A program made the translations under genes and the position numbers. From Lytechinus variegatus (taxonomy: Eukaryota; Echinodermata; Echinoidea; Temnopleuroida; Toxopneustidae), in NCBI RefSeq assembly GCF_018143015.1, contig NC_054756.1, forward strand, positions 22,439,298 to 22,503,297: a DNA stretch of 64,000 nt, read 5' to 3'. The notes beneath the pieces are model-generated. The model made no database searches. It saw only the letters and a list, made by a program, of their open reading frames with translations, and had not been told where the DNA came from. This document shows, piece after piece, positions 54,667 to 64,000 of this stretch. Position 1 is the stretch's first letter. Each line of letters begins with the position of its first letter.

Positions 54667-57600
54667 CTGAAAATAATAAATTAACAAATGAATGAATAAA
54701 TTAACAAATAAGGTACAATGGCCCCGCAGAGTTGTAGCTGAATTAATTGCAGTGTGGTTAGGATTAAACTAGAAGGTCCTACACTGTAAACAAAAATTTG
54801 ATAAAATTTCAACCAACGTGAGGGTAATTATATATCCAACCAGTGGGGGAATATTAAGGTAAAAAGTCAGCAGCAATTACTTTAGAATGGGCAAAATTTT
54901 TATCACACTGGATAAGTAAAAACACCCAAAAGAAATGCACAATGCTGGTTAGACACATACAGTAATTACCCTTATTGAGCACTTTTACCCAATATATTTT
55001 AGAGTGTATATAGGCCTATTATTATTACTGTTGTCATTGTTATTATAATTATTATTGATGCTATTATTATCATTATTATTACTATCATCATCATCATGAT
55101 TCATGATCATGATCATCATTATTTTTTCACTATTTTGGTAATGTCTCTACCAATTTGAACTTTGGCTTAAACCCTTATAGCTCTATAATGGTTAGATAAA
55201 CTGTTTATGAAAAAAATATATATCTTTTGAATGATATTAAAGGGATAGTCACCCCGACAAAAGTTTGTTGTTAATATAGCAGAAAGAAACAATAAAAAAC
55301 ATTGGTGAAGAATCGAAAAAATCCATCGAGTATTTAAAAAGTTATTAGAATTGTATTTTTTTTATTTGTGACGTAATATGTGAGCAGCTTCCCCTGTATC
55401 GTGAATTAAAACTATCAATGAAATGTAATTTTCCCCCCAAAATGAAAATGGGATTTATTGTACGTTTATTATATCAACAGACAAGTTATTTCACCCTGCT
55501 CCTGAACGAGGAAATTTTTAGATACCACGAACCTCTGAAAAATTAGAAATTATGCATTTATATTACATAGCATGCATATGGGGCAGCTGCTCGTATATGA
55601 CGTCACAATCAAAACCTTGAAATTCAAGTAACTTTCGTGATCTTTGATTAATATTTTTTCTCAAAATTTTACCAACATTTTTTCTGGTATTTCAACAACG
55701 ACAAACTTTTCGTCAGGGTGAACTTCCAATAAGCAGACGAAGTGAAGATTAGAAAATGTGTGCATGACTGAATGAGAAATGGACCAAGTGATTGAGTACT
55801 TGGTCTTATATACCGGTAACATTTCTTTACCTTGCTCAGACGCCGGAAGTAATCTTCATTTTGTTCCTGACCTCTGAGACATGGAGGAATGTACCAGAAA
55901 CCCACATTTGTACATTCAGGCTAAAACGAGAAGGGAAACATTTTTCTTCTTATTTGATAAAAACAAGATCAGTCATCGGCGATCCGATTAAAGCGATTTC
56001 TTGAGTTTATGGGCTCCCCTGGGGATGGGGAGGTGCAGGTGGTTGACGAAGTTCTCCTATGGGTGGGGATTGTTATTGAAATGCGAGAGGGATACGCCCA
56101 CTCCTCGGTTTGCTACACTTTAATTCACTGATTTCAAATTCAAACATAGGATTACAATAAAACAAAATTAATAATTTTCACAAAAAACATTAATAAATTT
56201 ACATTTTTAACAATAAACAGAGTCACAAATTAAACAAAACGAAAAAAAAGAAAATGGAAAAAATGCTACATGCTGTCAGAAACGTACGCGACAACCAGAT
56301 GCTGGTGATTGTACGTCAACGGACCATCAGATACAGAAACTGACTCTCGATTATAAATCAGTTTACAGGGCAAAATCATTCATAATGTAGTAATAATCAT
56401 CAGGTACTTTAAATATGTCGTTCTAATTATCAACTGCATATCATATAGTTTATGAAATGTTGTAATTGCGTGTCAGATTGATAGAAAGCCTAGAAGGGGG
56501 TCAGGGCAGGAGTTGACAGGAAATCCGTTGTACCAAAAAAAAGGGGAAAAAAGCGGGAGTGCTTGCACTATTCATGTTACCAAATCATCACACTTTTCAT
56601 GTAAATTGTCCATTTACTGTTGTAGTGATCATGTACTCTTTTTTGAATATCTTACAATTTTCAATAAATACTTGCCTCTTGAACAAGTTGAAATCCCTCG
56701 GTATTTTTGATGAGTTCTGCTAGGTTTCTGTTCAGTGAAAGAAATTCGAGAACGTGAATTTATCTTCGATTAATTTGACCACTGCCAAGGGGGTAAATGA
56801 TCGATGTTGACATCTCCGTCTCTTCTCATGTCACCAAATACATGATTCTCAAAATAATAGCAATTTGTCTTATACGTTGATGCTTATTTATACTACAGAC
56901 ATAACATAATTGTATAAGATAGGCTCAATGAATATAACATTATTGTACTCTATAGACATCACTGTGAGGAAAAAGGCGAGACAATAGAACGGTATAGAGG
57001 AAGAATGGGAAAACATAATTTATAAAAAAAAAATTCGCTCACGCTTCGCGCTCGCATTGCCTGTGTAATGAATCTCATTCAAGAGGATTAAATGGCACTT
57101 AATATATCCAGATCTGAAATCAATTTGTACACAATATTTTTTTTTCTTTTTCAAAGAAAGTCTTTATTCAATATTTCTCCACAACGCATATAAACAAATG
57201 CAAAATGTATGTGATACATCAAATTCAATATCATATATATCCATAATTTAGATAAGCTCGATGTGCCTCGATTCATCAAGATATACAATAAACTTATTTT
57301 GTTGCATGTGCATAGTTCGTTCTATCTCATGCTGATACTTTAATTTCTTTTGAAATGATGAGAATGATAAGTTTCCTTTTAAACATTTAGTTGAAAAGAT
57401 ATAATATTTGGCATATAAGATATCAAAATTAAAAGAAGAATTTCCAACTGGTATGCCAAATACAAAGTCATTGAAAGATAATTTTATTTCACTTTTAAGA
57501 GTGTATTTTTCAAAATCATCTAAAAATCGACGAGTAAGGGGACATTCCCAAAATAAATGAGCAATAGTTTCCGCGTGTGCTGAACAAAAGGAACATAAAT

Positions 57601-60600
57601 CAGAATGTGATATACCAACAGTTTTCAAGTACTTGTTAACGCCAAGAATATTATGAAAAATTTTGTATTGAAAATATCTAAGCTTTGTTGAAAAAATACA
57701 CTTAAAAGGAATCATATAGATTTTGTCCCAAGTAACGATTGGATCTGAAATAATAATACACAATTTTTTAGCTCGCACATCAAGCTTTCATTACTTTGTT
57801 TGATTTACACAACAGTTCTTACCAATATTTCCCAAAGTGATATTTTATCATGTCAGTAAAAATTTAAGCTCGTGCTTCGCGCTCGCATTTAATTGTTTAA
57901 GGTACAGCTTGTTCTTTATAACAACGTGCTAAGTAGACTGTCCAGTTTTCAGGTTGGAATATACAAAATTTTGAGCTCGCGCTTCGCACACTCATTATTT
58001 AATTGGTGATACTTGGTGAATTGGCGCTCGCATTGTTTAGTTTGATACTTATCCTTCTTCATGAATGTAAAAACTGCTCAGAATCTTCAGGTCTAAGCAC
58101 ATAAGATATACATCTTGTTTATAATTCATCTTGTTTATAGCAATAAAAACTAAAACTTCAGTCTGAAGTTAGAACTACCCCCTCACCCCCCAAAAAAAAA
58201 TTATAGCGGCCCATCGAGAAACATGTGGATGAAAATATTTTTCGGTCCCCCCTATTGGCGAAAGCTGGATCCGCCCCTGTTATTTGAGGAGTCTCTGAAT
58301 TCCATGTTTTGTTGGGACCTTTCCGTAATAAAATTCCATTAATTTCACGACATTATTACAATTGCTCAATGCCGCCCCCGCACCAACAACAAACAAACAA
58401 ACAAGAACACTGACAACCCACACACGAGAAAAGATATATACTACCTGGCCATATCGAATTTGTGAGTGGTCTCCGCGTCAAAGCCCTTGTTGCCTTTTGC
58501 CTTCCACATCAGCCATAGTTTGAAGATATCCACTTTCCTGCCACACTGTAGGGTCTTATCACCGGTGTCATAAGAGACATCATAGAATTTGTCAGGCTGG
58601 AACAGATACTCGGCATTTACAGCGTGGCATTTGGTCATTAGGTCTTTCTGCAAGTGAAAAGATCACGCGGCGGTTGTCACCGTGTTTTTTTAATGATTTT
58701 GAAATAAAAATTTACAAGAATTCTTTTAATACAAGCATTTAAAATAGATATAAGATAGTAATGGCATCAAAACACAAACACTTTGGAGTATGAAATGCAA
58801 AAGACAAGTTCATTCACAAGCAAAATATTCAAGGAGTCTGAATTACATGGAGCTAGTGGGGGGGGGGGGGGGCCTTCATTAAAACTTTTCTTTTATTACG
58901 CAGGTCTGGATGGGAGAAGTGGTGGGAGAGTTTTAAAAAAAGTAGAGAATCATAATTATTGAAAAAAAATCATTTTACCTTTTGAAACTGCATGAAAAGT
59001 CGACAATAATAATCCATTTATTCGAAGTTTATTTGAATAATTTTGTATCTATTGAGTTTCTCTTCTTGAATTCCATCATCAACATGATCACAGCAAAAAC
59101 TGTGGTGTTAACCGGTGTACATAGAGGACCACACCAGTTATTTTACACCGGTGTTAAATTGGTGGTGTTAGTTTTACACCTATAGGTGTTATTACAACAC
59201 CTTTGGATGTTTCATGTACACTCTTTGGTGTTGTGTTCAATCTCTAGGGTGTAACTTTAACACCTCAGGGTGTGATCCTCTATTAACACCAACTGGTGTC
59301 AGTTTTAACACCACAGTTTTTACAGTGATAAAATAAGATACGAGCTTGTGTTTATACGGCATTGTCTTCTCGAACACTTCCAACAAAAGTAGGCTTGTAA
59401 AACCTGAAGTGCCGCGGTTGAACTCGAAGCGAGAGAGAGAGTAAGAGATGTTGAAGAAAGAGGGGGGAGGGGGTGAAGGTTCTCATTCTTATAATGACAT
59501 TGTAATCTTTTGAAGGATAATCACATATAACAGAAAAACTCTTACATTGCCATTAGTGACAAAAGACGTGCACTGGAAAGGCACACCCATCATCTTGTGG
59601 AGACACCAAGTCATCGAATTGACCCGATGGATCCCTTTGATCAGATGTTTGTACTTCCGGGTCATCAAGGCTCCTCCACCCCACGCAGCATCCACATGTA
59701 GCCAGATGTCCCCGTGTCTTTGGCAGATGTCTGCCATGGCTTCAAGTGGATCGTAGCACGCGAGGACCGTTGAACCGCATGTTGCTACCACCATCAATGG
59801 AATGTGGCCCTAGACAATTGAAATAAGATGGATTAATAATTGTTTCACAGGGTATCAAATGACATTGTTTGGTCTACCCATTTGGGCTTACAACAGCATT
59901 AAAAAAATGAGCTCAATATTAGACAAGAAAAAATATCTACCTCGGTGACCCGCCATTCGGTCAGTCAAATAGTTCTGAAGACATATACCAAAGCATTGAT
60001 TTCAGATACTTTCTGATATTTTCAAATCAGATGAAGTGATAACTGGGTTTAGGGTAATTGATATCAAGATTCGAATTAAGTTTGGCCACAGGGTCTATTG
60101 GTTAGCGCTGGAAAGATTATGGTAAGTAAGCAGGATTGCGCTCCTCTTGGCCGGCCTTGTCCCTTTTCCTTGCTCTCGGGTGTCTAGTCCTGAAAATCTT
60201 GGGGTCCTAGCAGAAGTCATTAGCCTCAATTTGACCCTTGGCCTTTGGTACAGGATAGGGCCTCGGATGGAGCCATGAAATATTTCAGAAATCCGAATGT
60301 ATCAAGTACATAAACTAAACCATGTTTTGGACAAGTTTAATTTATTGTGTTTCGGTCCCTGATGATAATGGCCTTGACCTCGATCAAGAATAATGTGACC
60401 TTGGCCTTGTCGTTCCCTCTGCCATGTCTCACTAGTCCTTGGTCATGCTGGCCTTGACATTGGAGTCCCTAAGACCCTAGTCTTTACCTAGGAGGTCAAG
60501 TCCGCTGACTTCTGAAGACCTTGACCTTTGGGTTTCTGGTCTGAAGTATGTGCCCTTGATCAGTCAGGCCTTAAATGGCCTCGGCGAGTCGGCATTGCGC

Positions 60601-61714
60601 ACAACACTGACAGCCCGGAGGTTTGGTTGAAAAGTTTGGAGTTAATGAGCAGATTTTACACGAAAAATAGGATCTAATACTATATTTGCCGCAGGAGTAA
60701 ACAATGGGATATAAGTATAGCTTATTAAACGGATAGGCCAAGAAGAAGAAGAAAAGGAAGAATAAGAAGTGAAGAATAAGAAGAAGAAAAAGAAGGAGAG
60801 GGAGGTGGAGGAGAAAAATCTATTCATCAGCAGAGTTCGTTAAGATTTGTTCCATACCTGTTCCTTAACGGATATTATGGCTTCTTCCAGTTTCTCAGGA
60901 ATCATCTTACCCCTATAAAAGAAAAAAAACAACAACAACAATATCTTTACTGCCTGTCATTTTTGAACAGAAAACACAAATGCTAATCACAGACAATAGC
61001 AGGCCTACTTGTTAGTAACATTTACTGATCATTAAGATTTCAGTGTTTCTCTAGCCTTCTTCTGCAAATTAGTTTTCTGTCTTTTATTTGCCCTTTCTGG
61101 CATTTCCCCCTTGCAATTTCATATATTTGCCCCACGTTCTTTTGAAAAAAAGTCTCTCTTTACTTACTTATTTTTTTTCAACATTCTCCTTATGTCTTTC
61201 CCTGCCAATTTCGATATTACATTATGGCACTGGCTCGTCCTGTCAATTTTATGGAAGGGATTGGGGTGGGGGCTGGAATGACACTCAACCATAGACTTTT
61301 GAAAATAAGCTTTCACAAACCTGTCATCTGTTGGTATAACTACCAGGTTATCCGTTCCAATGCCCATGAAAACGGCACCCTTCACGAATGAGTAGTGGCT
61401 CTATTATGGGGGGGGGGGGGAAATTGGGTGAAGTTTGTTGAAAAGGGACGTAGACAGCAATTTAAATAAATAAATGGAATAAAAACACAATACCTAAATG
61501 AATAAACAAATTAATAACTAACTAATAACTAACTAACTAATTAACTAACCAACTTACTAACTAATTAACTAACTATCTAACTAACTATTATCTAATTAAC
61601 TAACTAATTAATTAACTCATTATCTGACTAACTAAATAACTAAATAAATACATAAAAAAGTACATATATAAATGAATAATAATAATAACGATAATAATAA
61701 CGACAATACTACTT

Positions 61715-61797
<83 letters not shown>

Positions 61798-64000
61798 ACT
61801 ACTACTACTACTATTACTACTACTAAATAATAATATTATTAATAATAATGAAAATAATAATAATAATAATAATGATAATATTAATAACAAAACATTACAA
61901 TAACATTAACCTTAACTTACCAGGGAGTCCCCCCCCCCCGACAATTTTTGCGATAACTCCGTTGCACGAAAATTTCGTGCAACGGCGTAGATCACTGAGT
62001 GCAAATATTTGTCACAATCGTGCGATTCGCGGCCGACATCTTTGACCCCGCCCCTTCCCCCCTAAGCTCAGAAAATAGGCAAGTAAGTTGGGGTTACAAA
62101 TAATATTGAACAATACATAACCACTGTCATGAAAAAAAAAACACCAATTACATATATATATATGGACTTTGCAGATTGATCATATTCGCAATAAATTGTG
62201 ATATTTTGTTATTTGATCTCCTGTCGTGTTAAAGATAGAGACTGGGGTATGTCATCACTTTAACGATGCTTCTTGGTGTGCATTTAATCCATTGCATACT
62301 AAATAACTAGCCTTCAGAAATTCGTCAGCTTGTACATAAGGTTGAGAACTTATTCTTAAAGCCCCTAATTTTCCAAAGTGTAAAGTATATATTTACCAAC
62401 GTCATAAATAAAGCAGAAAAAAATCGAAGACACCCATACACTGGCTACTACATAATTGTATATTCATGTGCAATCAACAAGACCATTCATTTACACGTTT
62501 TACATGTATGTGAGTAATACAATATAGATAGATAAGAATGATTTAAATAATAAAAAATAAACAAAAACAAACAAATAAACAAAGACAGCTCATACCTGAT
62601 CTGATACAAATATCTTCATGGGTTGTGAGCCGTATATTCCTTGTTTTCTGAAGTTAGGGTTGATTCGATATCTGGCAAGATTAACTGCGAAGAGGTTTGC
62701 AAGCGTACCGCCTGACAAACCGAACACGAGAAGAAGAAATCAAAATAATATGTTCAGTAATTGAATCCTTGACTTATAATTGGAGCGGGGTGAGGGATGA
62801 GGAACTCACAAGGGATCAATTTTGTTTGTTCTGGCAAATACAAACCTAAAAAAAATCAAAATAATATAAATGAATGGATGAATGAATATATACACAAAGA
62901 AACAAATAATAGATATATGAATGAATGAATGAATGAATGAATAAATGAATGAATGAATGAATGAATGAATAAATAAATACATGTAGATAGATAAAGAAAT
63001 GAATGACAATATACATTAAAATAGGAGTGCACTAAAACATGCAAGAAAACTGTTAGAAGGAAATAAACGATTAATTGCCCAATGACCTTATGTGACAACG
63101 AGATGAAAAACACCTGTATGTCTTCACTTCTGCCGTTTTCAGTTCTATTATCACCATGATATATCTAAGGGGTATCAAGCTCTATAATCGCGCTCATTGT
63201 ACATGTTGTATATATCTTTCAATGTTCGGTGATTAATTGGTTGTTCAGCATGTTTAACGTCTAAGGATTCATTTTTTCCCCTTCATTTTTGACCACCTAA
63301 AAGTGCGAAAGGGGTAGGCCCCCTCTTCCCCTAATACGGAATTATTCATAAAGATGAGAGGAGGGGGGGGGGAGCTTACCTGGAGTGAGTATTCCGTCTC
63401 CAGACTCAAACCCACAAAGATCCCTGATTTTTCCTAACACCTCGTGTTCCATTAATGTGAAGACAGGAGCATTGTCAAAGGTATACCTGGAAAGCAGATG
63501 AATTCAAACAGAAGATCAACTAACTTCGATTTGAAGCGAGGCGTGGTAGAATTAAAATTTGTGACTTCCAATATCAATAATGATATAGATTGAACCACCA
63601 TCTTATATCCACTTTGTTCGTTCATCGTACCTACCACCTCCCCTGGAGTATTATCTCTTGTCACGGGGGGGGGGGGGGCTGTAACATTGCTCAGCACCCC
63701 AGTAAAAAATCAGTCATCCTCCATGGACAGCCCCAGCCCACATGATTATAATTGATTTCACTGGATAAGATATATGATTAAAAGAAATAATAACAAAATA
63801 TATGATTAAAAGAAATAATAACAAAAGAACATTTTATGTGGCCAAAAAGAAAGAAAGAAGGGAAGGAAGGAGAGAGGGAGGAGGGAAGGAAGGAAATAAA
63901 TAAATAAAGTAAGAAAGATTGTTAGAAAAACAAGAATATTTATCTATTCATTTTCAACCTTACTGAGATGTATTGAGCGAGTCTGAGATCATGGCTCCAG
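54481..64000 (-). CDS. CSAD: PLP-dependent acidic amino acid decarboxylase (CSAD/GADL1/GAD family), 3' ten exons
   Basis: Exons on the minus strand: 64000-63964 (continues off the window), 63486-63380, 62711-62596, 61400-61321, 60912-60858, 59809-59546, 58647-58445, 56727-56676, 55920-55831 and 54666-54481. They join in frame into about 395 residues ending ERLGKDIEV. Group II decarboxylases convert glutamate, cysteine sulfinate or aspartate to GABA, hypotaurine or beta-alanine. Seen: [32 protein letters not shown] (His that stacks on PLP), HVDAAWGGG (Asp that contacts the PLP pyridine), Schiff-base Lys in [33 protein letters not shown], and FWYIPP. LNTSQYT and [11 protein letters not shown] favour the CSAD/GADL1 branch, but other segments look like GAD. 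The pre-lysine residues are CL where the family has NP, which is unusual. Substrate cannot be assigned. Confidence 0.9.
55238..55730. mobile_element. MITE family I, copy 2 (decarboxylase last intron)
   Basis: TAAAGGGATAGTCACCCC at the left; CGTCAGGGTGAACTTCC at the right. Internal TGTGACGTAATATGTGAGCA and TGACGTCACAATCAAAACC as in copy 1. Confidence 0.7.
55831..55920 (-). CDS. CSAD: Decarboxylase exon i
   Basis: Acceptor CTCGTTTTAG, donor AGCAAG/GTAAAG. Thirty codons: [20 protein letters not shown] then [10 protein letters not shown]. Confidence 0.93.
56676..56727 (-). CDS. CSAD: Decarboxylase exon h, followed by a GC-AG intron
   Basis: Acceptor ACTGAACAG; 52 bases encoding [17 protein letters not shown]. 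The donor is GAG/GCAAGT, a GC-AG intron with otherwise strong consensus. It joins in frame to PECTNVGFW in the next exon, as in the REGF-x-LV-x-EPE segment of CSAD/GADL1. Confidence 0.88.
57130..57790 (-). mobile_element. 5'-truncated L1-type LINE, C-terminal zf-RVT fragment
   Basis: Lies in a decarboxylase intron, same strand. A frame of 176 codons (57778-57248) contains [13 protein letters not shown], then [20 protein letters not shown], the zf-RVT zinc-binding motif at the C-terminus of L1/Tx1-type reverse transcriptases. The 3' end has AATAAA and an A-rich tract at about 57135-57175. The 5' part (EN and RT) is absent. Confidence 0.85.
57791..58444. other. Decarboxylase intron with foldback-core-like sequence
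   Basis: GCTCGTGCTTCGCGCTCGCATT at 57868, GAGCTCGCGCTTCGCACACT at 57974, and GCGAAAGCTGGATCCGCC at 58259 match phrases in the 23-25.6 kb core (for example GACGAAAGTTGGATCCGCCG at 24795). Probably a fragment of the same repeat. Confidence 0.55.
58445..58647 (-). CDS. CSAD: Decarboxylase exon g
   Basis: Acceptor TTTTCACTTGCAG, donor GGCCAG/GTAGTA. Encodes [40 protein letters not shown] and a helix ending KFDMAR. Confidence 0.95.
59088..59328. mobile_element. MITE L, GGTGTTA-rich foldback
   Basis: TCACAGCAAAAACTGTGGTG at the left pairs with CACCACAGTTTTTACAGTGA at the right. Inside, GGTGTTA/TAACACC and close variants recur about twelve times in both orientations. Its ends are related to those of MITE J. 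Confidence 0.75.
59546..59809 (-). CDS. CSAD: Decarboxylase exon f: PLP-binding core
   Basis: Acceptor CAATTGTCTAG, donor GGCAAT/GTAAGA. Encodes [40 protein letters not shown], and [16 protein letters not shown] with the Schiff-base Lys. Differences from the family norm: CL before HK (usually NP) and GST where GTT is usual. Confidence 0.95.
59810..60857. other. Decarboxylase intron, GACCTTGG-rich degenerate repeat
   Basis: Between 60180 and 60560 the words CCTTGACCT, GGCCTTG and TAGTCCTTGG recur irregularly. GAA-rich purine tract at 60740-60800. No exon recognised. Confidence 0.5.
60858..60912 (-). CDS. CSAD: Decarboxylase exon e
   Basis: Acceptor TTCTTTTATAG, donor GAACAG/GTATGG. Eighteen codons, [18 protein letters not shown], the usual GKM-x-PE-x-LE helix after the PLP-stacking His region. 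Confidence 0.9.
61321..61400 (-). CDS. CSAD: Decarboxylase exon d: PLP-stacking His
   Basis: Acceptor CCCATAATAG (weak pyrimidine tract, mostly C), donor GATGACAG/GTTTGT. Encodes [20 protein letters not shown] and VIPTDD. Confidence 0.9.
61500..61840 (+). repeat. TAAC-type and (ACT)n/(GCT)n microsatellites
   Basis: 61505-61640: degenerate AACTAACTAATT units. 61710-61820: (ACT)n with a GCT block. In a decarboxylase intron. Confidence 0.92.
62596..62711 (-). CDS. CSAD: Decarboxylase exon c
   Basis: Acceptor GGTTTGTCAG, donor GATCAG/GTATGA. Encodes [20 protein letters not shown] and KIFVSDQ, matching the GG-S-x-NMYA-x-NLARY stretch of the family. Confidence 0.92.
62875..62985 (+). repeat. (GAAT)n microsatellite
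   Basis: GAATGAATGAATGAAT run with a few GATA/AATA variants. Confidence 0.92.
63380..63486 (-). CDS. CSAD: Decarboxylase exon b
   Basis: Acceptor CTTTCCAG, donor CTCCAG/GTAAGC. Encodes [20 protein letters not shown] and [12 protein letters not shown]. Confidence 0.92.
63964..64000 (-). CDS. CSAD: Decarboxylase exon a (partial, at window edge)
   Basis: Encodes [12 protein letters not shown] in frame with the next exon; donor ATCTCA/GTAAGG. The start of this exon lies beyond base 64000. LNTSQYT is a CSAD/GADL1-like motif. Confidence 0.75.

Noticed and set aside
61612..61890. Poly-Ser frame on the minus strand
   Set aside because: Encoded by the (ACT)n/(GCT)n microsatellite in an intron.

Overview
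The window looks like nuclear DNA of an invertebrate deuterostome, most likely an echinoderm of the sea urchin type. The evidence is the short exons in long AT-rich introns, the very high density of small terminal-inverted-repeat elements, CR1-type retrotransposons with a 2A-like peptide, and a foldback element with tandem-repeat arms like the TU elements known from sea urchins. Species cannot be fixed from sequence alone. I found no prokaryotic features, rRNA, CRISPR or convincing functional tRNA.

Layout. (1) 0.2-11.2 kb, minus strand: the first five coding exons of a BSD-domain protein (BSDC1 homologue, ATG at 11239, running left), two decayed copies of its BSD exon at 2.8-3.0 kb, and a separate exon at 178-548 weakly resembling the C-terminal part of the SAGA subunit Ada3/TADA3. 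(2) 11.4-15 kb: simple repeats, including about 940 bases of ATC-type array, and mobile-element remains. (3) 15.0-29.4 kb, minus strand: a complete six-exon gene for a secreted poly(U)-type endoribonuclease (EndoU) with an N-terminal somatomedin B domain. Its 10.4 kb last-but-one intron holds an almost full-length CR1 LINE (16.3-21.9 kb) and a 3.5 kb foldback element (22.6-26.1 kb). (4) 30-38.3 kb, plus strand: an isolated L1-type ORF1, four large tandem units, and a LINE with an uninterrupted endonuclease/reverse transcriptase frame of about 1000 codons. (5) 40.1-47.0 kb, plus strand: a complete four-exon SAM-domain adaptor gene (SAMD10/SAMD12/Drosophila Aveugle type), with a 1.65 kb inverted-repeat element carrying eight direct copies of a 15-base motif in intron 2. 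(6) 54.5-64.0 kb, minus strand: ten 3' exons of a PLP-dependent acidic amino acid decarboxylase (CSAD/GADL1/GAD family), continuing beyond the right edge.

The four host genes have unrelated jobs: BSDC1 (unknown cellular role), secreted RNase, Ras/MAPK-type SAM adaptor, and amino acid decarboxylase. Exon joins given here were checked for reading-frame continuity and splice dinucleotides; all introns between assigned exons are GT-AG except one GC-AG intron in the decarboxylase. Most of the rest is mobile DNA, much of it nested, so insertion order can be read in several places.
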